Shown here: piece after piece, positions 41,838 to 52,990 of the stretch
Layout of the letters: the number at the start of each line of letters is the position of its first letter
Numbering within the stretch: position 1 is the first letter of the stretch
Source: Favolaschia claudopus
Lineage: Eukaryota > Basidiomycota > Agaricomycetes > Agaricales > Mycenaceae
Assembly (NCBI GenBank): GCA_037176885.1
Contig: JAWWNJ010000279.1
Location: 40,973 to 104,972, forward strand
Direction of reading: 5' to 3'
Length of the DNA stretch: 64,000 nucleotides
Program-made: the position numbers and the translations under genes
The notes under the pieces: generated by a model
Databases searched by the model: none
Seen by the model: the letters and a program-made list of their open reading frames with translations, nothing else
What the model was told of the DNA's origin: nothing

Positions 41838-41891
41838 GACAGCTGTTAATATCGTGAGTAGGCAACCGAAAGTAAGAAGAAAGGCACGAAC

Positions 41892-42212
41892 CGAGTCTTA
41901 ATCCAAGATCCATCCCGGAAGCTCCCGGGATCGGCGAAGTGGTTGCTCGTGAAGGGTCGTCTCGAGGGGTTGAGGTATGATGCGAATGCGGGGTCCAGTA
42001 AAATGGGCAGAGGTCCGCCCGCGATCTGCAAGTCCCAGCGGCTGGACGGTGGTGACCGCGACTGCCGCGGCAGCAGATGACCGAATGGTCTCTTCGAAGC
42101 CGAAATGAGCCCTCGAAACGACCATGTCGCCATGAGCCATGCGCAGGAGATCGTTGACGCGCGTATTGAGGGGGAGGATGTATCGGTAGAGCAGATGGTT
42201 TTCTTCCAGAGC
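41892..42212 (-). pseudogene. possible upstream exon of the hypothetical gene, truncated
   Basis: One minus-strand frame reads [19 protein letters not shown] and [16 protein letters not shown] with codon use like the downstream exons. A GT donor at 41891 and an acceptor at 41843 define a 49-bp intron before the ATG exon. The frame does not join cleanly. The sequence ends abruptly at the chromovirus junction. Confidence 0.35.
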
Positions 42213-44077
42213 CAAAGGCAGCTTGCTCTTCAGGCCCCCAGGTCCAGGTAATGCCCTTCTTGGTGAGTCTGAAGAGGGGTTGAGTAACGTCTGAGAAGCC
42301 CGCAATGAACCGGCGGTAGAAGTTTGTGAAGCCAAGGAACTGCTGCACATCCTTCTTATTCTCAGGCGCTGGCCAAGCTGCCACTCCTGCAACCTTTACA
42401 GGGTCCATCTCGACGTGGTTGTGGGAGATAATCACGCCGAGGTACTCAATGGAGGTCCGCTCAAACTCACACTTCTCGGCTCGAAGGTATAGTTTGTTTG
42501 CGCGAAGCCTCCGCAGGACCTCTCGAACGATCTCTCGGTGCCGACGGATGTCTGAGTGGGCAATAAGAATATCGTCGAGGTAGACCATGACGTCGCCAGA
42601 GAGGATAAGATCCTGGAAGATGTCGTTCATCATGGTCTGGAAGGTTGCAGGGGAGTTGGTCAGACCGAAGTACATGACCAGCGGCTCAAACAGTCCCCGG
42701 TTGGTCCGGAACGCTGCCTTCCACTCGTCGCCTTCACGGATTCGAACGTTGTTAAAGCCCCATCGGACATCGAGCTTCGTGAAGTACCGAGCTCACCTGA
42801 GTCGATTGATGAGGTCGTTGATCAAGGGGAGCGGGTAGCGATTCTTCACGGTCATAGCGTTTAGAGCTCGATAGTCCTGTACCAACCGAAGTCCGCCGTC
42901 CTTCTTCTTGACGAAGAAGACGGGTGAGGCCATAGGTGATTTTGACGGTCGAATCCGGCCAGTGCCAAGTCCCTCCTCGATGAAGGCATCAAGTTCCTTC
43001 TGTTCGAGAGGCGAGATTGGGTAGACCTTGCAGTTCGTGGGCTTAAAGTCCGGCACGAGCTCAATGGCATGGTCCCAGGACCGGCGTTCAGGCAGTGAGT
43101 CAAAGGACTCCTTGTTGAAAACATCGTCAAACTCTCCGGCCCATTCGGGAACGTCCGAGCGCGCCGGGGCTGAGTTTTTGGCGTAAGCCTCAGCCAGGCG
43201 CTGGGAGACGGTGCTTCCAGCACGGATATCCTCAGAAGGCAGGAACTGGGTGTAGAACACCCGGTCTCCCGGCTCAAGGGGGTCATCCACATCATCCGCA
43301 TCATCCACTTCATCCACATCACCCTCGTCATCATCCTCGTAGTCCGGGAACAGCTTGGGCAGGTCATCGTATTCATCTTCGCCTAAGTCTATGGCACAGA
43401 TGGACGGAAGGGGACCAAGTCGGAGCTGCCGGAGGATCTCAGCGGCCAGGCCGGACTCTCGGCGGGCAGCACGAGCCTCCAGGCGAACCTCGGTGCGGCA
43501 CGTAGAGCACTCGCTGGGGCATCTGCTCATCTTGACCTCTCGGGTGTCCCAGTCGATCTCCGGGTTATGCTTCCGGAGCCAGGAGTAGCCGAGGATGAGC
43601 TTCTGCTTCCCAAGACGGGTAACAGCGAGCTGCATGCGCTCAGAGTGACCACGATACTGCAGCACAACGTCGGCCACCTCGCGAATCGCACCAGCCTCAT
43701 GGGGAGCCATCCACATTGAAAACCGGAATGGGCTGTGCAAGACGGCGGAGGGGGAGGCCAGACTTAGCTGCGAACTCAGAGTCAATGAAGTCTGAGGTGG
43801 CACCACAGTCGACGAGACCTTCAAGGGAAAGCTTAGTGGCGTCCTGGACTGCCTGAATCTCAAGGGGGAGATGCAGGGAGTTGGCACCGGGTGCAGCAGC
43901 AACGGTATAGCGCTGAGGAAGTCTACGCTCCCAAGGCTTTCGCCGGACGCGTGGGGAACGGAAGGGGGCAGGGGGTACGTCTTTCGTTTCGGCAGGTTCA
44001 ACAGATGTGACATTGGCAGACTCATCATACAAACATGCGAAACGATTAGGAGACGCGATCGAGGGCGTACCGCTCAC
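42213..44077 (-). pseudogene. chromovirus pol fragment (protease, partial RT)
   Basis: Minus-strand frames cover the protease ([11 protein letters not shown], about 43840), the acidic linker and reverse transcriptase with YLDD (near 42585). A one-base deletion near 43700 and disruption near 42795 (a changed splice-like CACCTGA) break the frame. RNase H, integrase and chromodomain are missing. Confidence 0.85.
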
Positions 44078-45197
44078 TCGTCGCGTGGGAGAAAACCCTG
44101 CTCTTCCTTGGCGGCCACTGACTCTGGCTCAGCGAGTCGGTGCTGGCAATCCGAGCCACCAGTTCGGAGAGGAGCTCGGACCCAAGCTGGCGAATGACCT
44201 CGTCAAGGACATCAGCGGCTCGGACGTCAGCGGGGGTGGGGCAATTCCGTGCCAGGTGTGGACCGCCGCATCGGTAGCAGCCACGGGGAGGTCCTCTCCC
44301 GGACCGCGTGCGATCAACGTCCATGGGGACTACCTGCGAAGGAGCAGGAGCTGCCCGAGGAGGAGGCGCATGGGCAGGGACAACAGGGAAGACACCTGCT
44401 GGACGTGAGCGAGCAGCTGGCGGAGCTGATGGGGCTTTCGGGAGAAGCCCAGCAGCACGAGCCCGCACGTGTGATTCGTACTGGCGGTACGCTCGGGTCC
44501 GCAAAGCCATGTAGTCGCGGAGGTCTGGGCGGTCGCTGGACGAGGTGATGGCTGCATTGATGGCGGGGTCAAGGCCAGAGCGGAACTTGGTGACCTTGAC
44601 CAACGCGTCAGCAAACCCAGCAAGGTCAAAGAGGTCTTCAAAGTCATCAGTATACTTGAAGAAATCCTGGAAGCCCATGTAGTACGCCCTAGACTCGAGT
44701 TTGTGTAGGGCGTGGTCCTGCTCGTTCTCCTCGACAAAGCGCGAGCAGAACTCCTTGGTGAAGGTGTCCCAGGTGAGGAAGGGGAAAGGAGTTTTAATGG
44801 ACATGCGCTCGGCCCATTTTTGCGCAGAGTCTTTGGACATAAAGGACATGGTGAAACGCACTGCCTTTTCCTCAGACATCTCGCCGCCTTCAACAAACGC
44901 CTCCGAAACCAGTCGGATGTAAGTCCGAGCTGAGTGAAGGAAGGCCCGGCCAGCCGAGCGGTCGCCGTCAAAGACGAAAGGGGGGTTCGGTCGAAGGACC
45001 GTTTTTGCTGCCGGTGTGAGGTTGGCAAAGAGTCCTGGACTCTCGGCCGGAGGCTCTGGAGGAGCGGCAGGGGTCGGAGCGGTAGTAGTGGGAGGATTGG
45101 CAGCGGTTTGAAAAAGCTCGACCAGACGGTCAACAGTCCTCTCGAGCCTATCCATCCGCTCGGCGGCGGCTGCAGCAGCGGCGGCAGAGTCGGTCAT
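44046..45197 (-). pseudogene. chromovirus gag, C-terminally frameshifted
   Basis: 383 codons, collinear with the intact gag (26092-27228) including the zinc knuckle [14 protein letters not shown] 4-bp deletion near 44133 (in CTCAGCGAGTCGG) puts the last 25 or so codons into another frame, so it runs on into pol sequence. Several small indels shorten the Pro-rich linker. Confidence 0.85.
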
Positions 45198-45340
45198 GGT
45201 GGGTTCTAGAGAGGGGGAGGAGGGGGCAAGATTCGCGGTTTGCGCGTCCGAGACAGCAGAGGAGGAGTCCGACGAAGCGTCTGAAAAATCGCCAAAGCGC
45301 GCAATCTTGACCAGTTAATCCCTTGGAGCCTTTCTTCTGC

Positions 45341-45672
45341 TGTAAGGGCAACCTTTAGGACCCGAGATATCTCGAGGGTCTAGCGAGGGAGAATCCGAAG
45401 TTAATTAAGAAGCTACTAAGAATACATCAAGCGCACCTAGCGAGGGAGAATCCGAAGAGAAGAAAGGCTGAGGATTCCCACGCTAGGTGCAGTAAACATA
45501 TAGTAACTAATTCCCACAAGCTCGGAGCAGTCGACAATGATCCCGGGCCAAGTCACATGCCTTACTCCAAGATGACATAGGGCTTTGGGGATTTGACGGG
45601 AAAGTGGGAAATCTGCAGGAGGCCTGCGTCATAGGTGGCTGTGTAGTGCCAAAAGAGGGAGTTCCCCTGACA
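45341..45672 (-). repeat. chromovirus 5' LTR of the truncated copy, 332 bp
   Basis: Same ends as the 333-bp LTR at 27372-27704, with one base missing (CATCAAGCGC) and about ten substitutions. This copy is older than the intact element. Confidence 0.9.
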
Positions 45673-45875
45673 CAATCGCGTAACGCAATCCGGGAACTGG
45701 CCGGCCGCTTGTATGGCAGGACCTCTGGCTAAAACCCGTAGGACCTATGGTGTTCATGGACTCACTTCAACGTGTCGGCCGAAACAGCCCGTCTGGATTG
45801 TTGCGACTTCGCAACTCAGAGTTCGAATATTTGCCGATAAATAATGCCATACACTCTGTTCGCCACAAACCAGCT

Positions 45876-46419
45876 CTCGTGTGCAGTGTTCCTCCTAAGG
45901 GTTAAGCCTTAGAATGAATTAACCCTTAATTTCAAGTTAATGCTAAGGGTTAACATGAAGCTGGATCCATCTTAACCCTTAATTAAGCCTTACCTTGGAT
46001 TACGTCACCTTCTCGGCTACGTTCGGCAGGTTCGGCAGCTTGGTTGGCAGCTGCCAAAGGCCTGCAGCATTGTCAAAGGGATTCTCAACGGCAGTGTCTG
46101 GCAGGTTCCCTTGATTCTGCTGAAGGCCGTGTCGGAACATGGGTCAAGCCCTCAGCTCGGCTACCTGCATTGCCCTGGCGGGAGCAATTTCAGTCCAGAG
46201 ACATCAAGTTCAGCCAAAACTCAGCTGGAGCCAGCCATAAGAAGCAAACCCGCTTTGGAACTCCCCGAAAAATGCATCTAAAAAAGCCCGGAAAAATTTG
46301 CATTTTTTCATCCTAAGGCCCCTTAATATGGAGCCCTTAATAACCTTATTAAGGCCTTTAAGGCCTTAGCCTTCGGAGGTCCCCTTAATAAGGCCTTAAG
46401 AAGGAACACTGCTCGTGTG
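45876..46419. mobile_element. hAT-type MITE, 8-bp target duplication CTCGTGTG
   Basis: CTCGTGTG at 45876-45883 and 46412-46419 flanks 528 bp beginning CAGTGTTCCTCCTAAGG and ending in the near-inverse CTTAAGAAGGAACACTG. CAGTGTT ends and an 8-bp duplication are typical of hAT elements. The subterminal DNA is full of TTAACCCTTAA/AAGGCCTTAA palindromes. Confidence 0.9.
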
Positions 46420-46676
46420 CCGAAACTCTTGCCTTACGGTAAACTTTCACATTCGGAGACTCGGCCGAGTGGCTGTACCAGCTCACCTCGCACACAAAAC
46501 CGAGCGCCAATTTGCCATGGGCGAGGCATGGCAACAGCAGTTGATCGATAATATTTGGGGGCCCTCATTGGACAAAACCAGTGTTTTTGCACCTGAATGG
46601 TCGGGATCCTTGAGGATCCCTGGGGATCGGTCGGGAATGGTCAGGATCCCGATGATTCCTGATGATTCCCGATGAT
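46420..46676. other. no gene seen
   Basis: Contains GATGATTCC iterated three to four times just before the dispersed repeat (46645-46680), and a palindromic GGGATCCTTGAGGATCCC. No coding frame is supported. Confidence 0.45.
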
Positions 46677-47039
46677 TCCGATTAGATAGTAGACTAATCC
46701 CTCTAAAGGAATTTACTGTCCCCTCAAAATTCACAATAATTACTTTTTCCAAAGAGCGGATTTGAGACATCAGTGATGCAATCAATCAATCAGTCATGTG
46801 CGCTTACGAAATACTCCCAGTGTGGGTAACTACTTCATCTTATATGCTCTTGGAGAGCTCTGTGAGCTACATACTACACCAACTGAAGCTTCCTGGCATG
46901 TTTTGGATCTTGTTGACCCCAGCTGTGCAGCAGAAATCACAATTTAAATTGAAACTTTTTCCGCCGGTCAATTTGAGACATCAGTGATGGCATCAATGAT
47001 AGGACCTATTTGGTGGTGTTTAGGCCGAGCGCACCATAG
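46677..47039 (+). repeat. dispersed repeat, copy B (partner at 5867-6238)
   Basis: Same start and end as copy A, with moderate divergence in between. The flanks differ from those of copy A. Confidence 0.7.
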
Positions 47040-47106
47040 GCCGCCTCAGGAGTCAGGGAATTGGCCCAGACCTTCCTAAGTCCTCTTTCCCATCACCCCT
47101 CAAAAT

Positions 47107-47211
47107 CAATCAAACGTCAAAAGCTGTCATTATAATTACCGATTAGGAAACATATCCGGCTCTGCACTACGCCCTCTAGGACTACGCAGGAAGGTCTGGG
47201 TTTCCGAGACT
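47107..47211 (+). repeat. dispersed repeat of about 100 bp, inverted partner at 10711-10806
   Basis: Shares four ordered blocks with 10711-10806 in the opposite orientation. The remaining sequence 47040-47352 has no gene. Confidence 0.6.
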
Positions 47212-47352
47212 AGTACGTAGAAACGTCTGGGTATCCGAGACTAGCGGGAGGGGGCCACAGACATGAAGGCCGTTTGGCGTGGAAATGATGACCGTCACGA
47301 GATGTGACACTTTGTTACACTGGTGGCATTGCCGACCCCCACCATGAGGAGG

Positions 47353-49451
47353 TTACCAAAGTGAGGACATACGAACGTCGCCGAGCCCTGCAAGGTCAGG
47401 CCGCAGCTCGAGCCCGGCACAGGGCGTGAGCCCGCCATCCATTGAAAGCCCTATCCATTCGGGCGAGGAGGTGAGTGAGTTGGGGTCACCACCTATAGCG
47501 AACATCGACGAGCACCCCAATACAGGGGAGGGCTGACCAGTGTGGGTACCGACGCTGTACGGCTGGGGGAAAGGGTTGATGAGGGAAAGGTCTTCGAGGG
47601 ACCTACAAAACGAGGACACATCTGGTGATGTGGAGGTATCTGGGAAGGCGTGCGAGAAAAGGTACGAAGGATCGAAGAAGGGGGAAGACGAGGACTTGTT
47701 CAAGGGCGGCCACTCGAACGTGGATGTGAATTCGTCGTTGGCAGTTGGACGAATAGACGACAGTAAGTCGAAGGAAAGCTCCAACGTGGAGGCAAAGCCG
47801 GTGTTGGGGGCTATTGCAGGAACGGACGACAGCAGGTCGAAGTCGGAGTCGAACGCAAACGTGGCTGTTGATGCCTCTGGATCTATGGGAGTCGAGGGTG
47901 ACAATGGCGGGGGAAGCGTGCACCTCCCATCCTTCCCCTCCTCGCTCTTCCGCCGTTTCTCGTTCCTACACCTCCGCCGCACAACAAAGCTCCGGCTCCC
48001 CTCCCGCTCAAAGGGGGCAGGATCTGACTCCTCCAGGCGTCCCTCTGGCGTCTCCACCGGGCCAAACCGCACCTCAACTCCGCCCTCCCCACGCTCCCTG
48101 CGCTCCTGATCGAACTTGGCAATTGCCTCTCTTAGCTCCACGCCCCGCAGCTTGGATAGCAACAATGACGCAATATGCGCCTGGCGTACGCAATCCGGTA
48201 GTGCTGGGTTTTGAATGCTGTAGTTTACGATGTATTAATACAGGGCGTATTTATACACGTATAATACATTTCCTACATGGGAGCCTCGGAGGGCTATGTA
48301 TTTTATGTGTGTATTTAATTGCAGATCGTCCCATTCTAGAGGCACATTTTGAACTGAACACAAGTTGCTCACAGCCTTTTTGTACAATCTGGCCCATATA
48401 GGGTATGATTGATCGAAATCATGGATATTGGTGGTTCGGCTGGTTCCGGCAACAATGTTTGACCCCTTGATACGGTCTCAAATGGGGAAAATCCTGATGA
48501 TCTTGCGGAAATGCCAAGGAAAGCAGTCTCAGCCCGAAAAAAAACCCATACGAGGCGAAAAAATGGTTCAAAACGCAATTTTCAGGGCTCCAGAGTGATC
48601 CGGCCCGGCGTGTATTTAATGTATTTTTACAAGCCATACATTGCATACATTGGGCCTCCTGCGCCCATTCAATACATACACAGCCAAAATCATTTCCGAC
48701 CCAGCACTACAATCCGGCGGCACCACCTCCCTCTGCTTGCGCCGGTTCGGCCTCGCCACGACGGCAGCTAAACCCCCCTTCCCGCTACCCCGACCCACAT
48801 ATCTGTCCCTATCGCTCGAGCCCGAAGCAGACGCGTACGCTGGGAATCGCTCCAAATACCTCTTCCGCTCCTCCTCCGCCTTGCGATGCCACGCCGCCTT
48901 CTCGAGAGCGGGAAGCGCGGCCCATGTGAGCCCAGCAATCGCAGAGAGCGAGGCGTGAGAGGTCTCGACGTCGGCAGGGACCTCACCGGTGCGGATGAAA
49001 GCTGAGCGGAAGAAGATGAATGCGTTGGGAGGGCGCGGGTTGCGGGTTTGCGTGTGTGGTTCTCTTGGATGGGGCTGCACTGTGGGTGCTATGGACAGTG
49101 AAGGGGTCACCTTGTGTTTGTGCCTGGTGCGATTTGGCTTCGACTCTGTGGAGGGCGGGGCATCGAGGAATGCTGCTGATTTGGCGCGCTCGGCCTTCAA
49201 GTTGTGCTCCACGGAGAACTTGTAGATCATGCAGGGCATTGCCTGGCTTGATTCATCCCACGCCCCAGGCGTCAGATTTGTCGCCAATGAAATGCCTGGC
49301 GGTACCAAGGGCTCTGTCCATACCAATCCATCTCCTACGATCGTAAGCAAGTGAACAGAAGAGTTAGTAGTTCATCATCATGAGTTGGCGAACAGGCAAA
49401 CTGACCATCCGCACAAGTTCGCCGCGAGCCACGGCTACGTTCTACTGGCAT
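47353..49451 (-). pseudogene. HMG-box transcription factor gene, split by a MITE
   Basis: Model: exon 1 at 49451-49406, a 71-bp intron, exon 2 from 49334. The HMG box (about residues 105-170 of the product) starts RPPNAFIFFRS and continues with WAALPALEKAAWHRKAEEE, the basidiomycete type seen in sex- and development-related regulators. It bends DNA in the nucleus. A 511-bp MITE with an 8-bp duplication interrupts exon 2. Without it, exons total 1,509 bases (502 codons) in one frame, so the downstream part (48190-47353, Ser-rich with repeated FDLLSS blocks) belongs to the same gene. With the MITE present, translation stops at 48616, after the HMG box. The gene may therefore make a shortened DNA-binding protein. 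Confidence 0.75.
48191..48717. mobile_element. MITE with 8-bp target duplication CAATCCGG, inside the HMG-box gene
   Basis: CAATCCGG at 48191-48198 and 48710-48717 flanks 511 bp with ends TAGTGCTGGGT and ACCCAGCACTA. TGTATTAATACA- and GTATTTAATGTATTT-like AT blocks lie inside each end. The 8-bp duplication and TAGTG end suggest hAT. Insert plus duplication is 519 bp, a multiple of three, but it carries in-frame stops. Confidence 0.9.
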
Positions 49452-50613
49452 CTCAGAATCGAGCACGGCGGAGTTTCTGGTCTTCTTTGGGTTTATGCTG
49501 AGAGTGTGAAATGGCAAGGTAAGTGGGGCGGATCAAAGACGGGGATCTTTGCAGGATCTCTCAACAGTTGGGGTGCTCTTTATAAGTAAGTGCGACACTT
49601 GGTTGGCCACACGTCGTTCTGGGCCCTTACATTTAGTTTTGATAAGCTTTGTTGGTCTTGCCCACTTGGACACAAGGCGTGGAATTGTGAGCATGGTCAT
49701 TGCAGGGTGTGCGCCGCCGCAGCCCACGGTCCTGGAATCCAGTCCAAGAATGGTCCAAGGATTTCCCACAGATGACGGCAAGCTCCTAGACCAGTGGGGG
49801 CCCGGTGTTCAATTCTTCTAGCTCGCGAGCTCGTCTCGTCCAGGAGCTGACGAGTTAAAAATCAGACTTGAGCGCCCCTAGTACCAGGAATAAGTCTGGA
49901 CCTTGTGTGCGAAGGAACAAGAACGGGAGAGTGAGTGCGGCGATGCCCCGTGCTAGTCGACGTCGTGGGCACGGAGGGTGAGGCGCGACGGCACGGAGAT
50001 ATAGTATAGGCAAACATTGGCTAAAAGACGAAGATAATCGTACACAAGACCTGCGTCATGAGACTAAGATATCCCCCCTTCTTCTCGTTTCCTTCCCACT
50101 CAAGCTTCTGCGCCGCTTACAAGCGCAAACTATGTGTGCTCAGCTATTGGGAGGAGGCTGATCTCAACCACTCATCAGCCACGATCAGCCCTCATCGATC
50201 CCAGCGAGAATCCGGGCGCTCCTTAGTTTATCGCGGGGGTCGGATCGTTTACAGAGCTTATTATGTAATATCATGTAAGCAAACTTCGAGTCCGGTAAAT
50301 CTCCCGTCCACAACGCGATTTCTGCAAAGTAGTTCGCCAGTCCAATTTCTATTGGTGTATTTTACAATTCTGGTGGCTCAGAATTTTCAGAAACGGCTGG
50401 AACCGCTTGCGCGGGATCGCCGATTTTGCTCACGTGGGCCTTCGGCCGAAGCGAATCCGACCGCTGGAGAACCCGTCGAAAAGCCAGTTTCCGTCAAAAC
50501 AAAGTAAATTAATTGGAAGGAGTGCTCAGAGACTCTCTATAAACATCAAATATGGTACTGCGCATCATAGCTCTGCTCAAACTGTGAGGAGCGCAGCTTG
50601 AGTTTCCTATTTG
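49452..50613. other. no gene seen
   Basis: Frames on both strands are short and lack motifs. The promoter of the HMG-box gene is expected near 49460-49700. The remainder holds nothing recognisable. Confidence 0.5.
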
Positions 50614-51046
50614 CATGCGCCCGTGTCACTTAGTCACCGCTTCTCTTGCACTACTGCCAAATCGGCCGGAGGCCGAAATTTTTTCAAATACCTTGTTTGA
50701 GCGTGGATTTAGACGCAATTTGGGTGCTTTTTAAGTGGACTTTTGGCGTACCTAGAGCCTAATCTCGGGTGTATGGAACACTGTCATAGATACTGGGCTT
50801 ATGAGCACACAATATTAATATTGAACCCTCTGGAGGCCACGAACGCCGGAATTGCCCTGTACTGCCAAATTGGGTGGGGTGAAAAGTTATAGCTCCTTCA
50901 AATATTCAAATTTGGGAAATCTGTCTTGGGAAATTGTTCCTCTGTTGAAAAGGAGTCGATTGGCAAGAGGAATTAAAAATGGGATAAAAACTGCGGCCTC
51001 AGATAGCCTTGTCATCGAGAGGTGGTGACTAAGTGACGCGCACCAT
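50614..51046. mobile_element. diverged MITE related to 11038-11458
   Basis: GTCACTTAGTCACC near 50624 is inverted at about 51023-51036. The outer bases (GCATGCGCCC / GCGCACCATATG) match imperfectly. The same CACTTA.GTCACCGC core forms the ends of the element at 11038-11458. The interior is AT-rich and non-coding. Confidence 0.6.
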
Positions 51047-52346
51047 ATGTACAGTAGTCACTAATGCCGCTTCCTGCCTCGACTGCGCGTCGACGGCGTC
51101 GATGTGGAGCCCCCACGCAATCCACGCCGGACATTGGACGAGCGGGATTGAGACTGAGATGATTGTGTTTGAGAGAGGCCAGCACGAGAAGGACCCGCCT
51201 CAGGCGCGTGCGGTTGGGCCTGGAAATAGATTGAGCTAAGCTACGACAGTAATCAAATCGCATACCGGCGGTGTATCATCATCGTGCTCGTTCTGCGCTC
51301 GAAAATGAGTCTGTATATGCTGACTGATTGACGATACGAGATTTCATGTATCCAATGCGCGCTGCCGCGCAGGGTAGGGGATTCGACCGGCTGGCGGGCA
51401 GTTGTAAGGTCGTAAGCACCATAATCCCTTATTACAGTGGATTGGAAGCCGCCGAGTGGGTTACAAACCATTATAAGGTTCCGACTGTATGTTACAATCG
51501 GCACTTAGGCTTAGGCCTTTGTAACGTCTTGTAACTGATCATAGGCCGTTCCAAGCAATCTGGGATTTTTCCGACATATTTTTGAGCCGGAGATTGAGCG
51601 ATTTTTGAACGTTGATTTACCCTATCGCCTACGGACCTCATAGGCAGTGACCGGGAGCCTATTCAAGGTCGTTAGAGCTTAGCCGTGTTCGGGGTTGAGA
51701 ATTTTTCGCCGCTCATGCTGAATTCGAGCCCGGTTAAATAATACATCCCTGATATTGGTAACTGAAGGGCCTGGGCCGTCGATACCGGGTGGGCCTGCGA
51801 GCAGCTGAGACGCTGTGGCGCATAAATCTAGAGTATACGAAGTTTGAATATGATTTGTATGCCGGAATCCGGCCTACAGAAGGAGGAGCTTGCGCAAATC
51901 CGCACTGACTCTGCGCTGTGTACTTACTGAAGAAAATACTTGGTTGTGCTCCGGAATTTTTTACATTTCATTGAGAATTTAACCTTCAAGTTCAAACGTT
52001 ATGATAAGAACTCTCTTCAAGGGAATACACTCATCTGGACCAATTCATGTACTAAACGCTATCCCCCCAACACCTGTGCCCCCACGTGACCCGCGGATCA
52101 ACCTTCCGACATCAGGAAAAACCTACTTTGGAAAATTACCGGTAATTTGGAGAAATTTCTTTCTTACATTGCAAATAGCGGTAATATGGCAAAATTGGCG
52201 GAAATTTGGTACCAACTGCCTTCATTAGCTTTCTTGGTAGGTTACCGAAACTTACCTTGAACCGGTTGGAATACAGAGACATATCAGATAGGCGCCCACG
52301 GCAACAGCCGATGATTTGGCGCTAAAAGGAGACTGAGAGTCCGGTG
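51047..52346. other. no gene seen
   Basis: About 1.3 kb with no convincing frame. Fragments such as TTATAAGGTT...GTTACAATC near 51470 hint at decayed repeats. Nothing can be named. Confidence 0.5.
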
Positions 52347-52407
52347 GCTGTGACGGCGAGCAACTTTACCATCATTTACTGATCGTAAAGTTGCTCGCCG
52401 TCACAGC
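52347..52407. repeat. perfect 23-bp hairpin with 15-nt loop
   Basis: 52347-52369 and 52385-52407 are exact inverses (arms begin GCTGTGACGGCGAGC). A partial outer pairing (GTCCG near 52339, CGGAC near 52420) extends it. It is not inside a recognised element. It could be a tiny fold-back element, a small-RNA precursor or a protein-binding site. Confidence 0.85.
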
Positions 52408-52529
52408 ATTTCCGTTTTCGGACAAGATTGATGTTGCTTGTGCGTAAGATAAAATTGTTCATGGGCAATGTATGTTTAAAAGGGACAGGAAGTCAATTAT
52501 TTAATCATAAAATACATTGAAGCTTAGTA

Positions 52530-52990
52530 CTAGTACACTGTAGTATAAACATGCCTATCAGAAAAACAATTTACAAAGAAAGTAGGACATTCGTCAAGAA
52601 CGTTAGCTGAAGTCCAATGCGGAGGCGCAACAGGTCCAAATTTAGGTAGTAAATGCACGCTCCGCCGAATATTCGCAACGGGAATGATGCTAGCTGTCCG
52701 AGCTCCATCCTTGAGGGAACGCTTCACCTTGTACATGAGATGATGCGGCTCTGGCTGGGCAGTAAACGGCGAAAACCATTCAACATAAGCCAGATGGCGA
52801 GGAGGAGATGAGCTGGTGTCTGGAGAGATACAGGGCCGAAAATATATCTCACGCGTTTCCTTCATTCGAGGAAGCGCTGACGTTTCGTCGCCGAGCTGCA
52901 CGCCTCGGATCTTCATGACGACGTCGTTCTCCACCAGACTCCTCTTCACAACACGTCGGTCGCCGGGCGCGACTACACAGCTGCTGGTGG
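52530..52990 (-). pseudogene. C-terminus of a Plavaka-like (CACTA-type) transposase
   Basis: The frame ends with [56 protein letters not shown] and [12 protein letters not shown] followed by a stop. This ordered set is, from memory, the conserved tail of Agaricomycete proteins annotated as Plavaka-type transposases, where it follows the catalytic core. Only about 150 codons are present. The upstream sequence does not continue the frame, so it is a 3' fragment. The block [14 protein letters not shown] near its start matches decayed pieces elsewhere in the window. Confidence 0.6.

Larger units (their letters stand above)
42213..45672 (-). mobile_element. chromovirus, second copy, 3' truncated and degenerate
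   Basis: Homologous to 24235-27704 at high identity. It keeps the 5' LTR (45341-45672), gag, protease and reverse transcriptase up to the start of RNase H (QAAF), then stops abruptly at 42213 against host-like sequence. It carries frameshifts in gag and pol. No second LTR or target duplication is present, so it arose by truncation or recombination. Confidence 0.92.

Noticed and set aside
45884..46411. Telomere-like TTAACCC/GGGTTAA tracts
   Set aside because: They are palindromic words inside a MITE with defined ends and an 8-bp duplication, not tandem telomere repeats.
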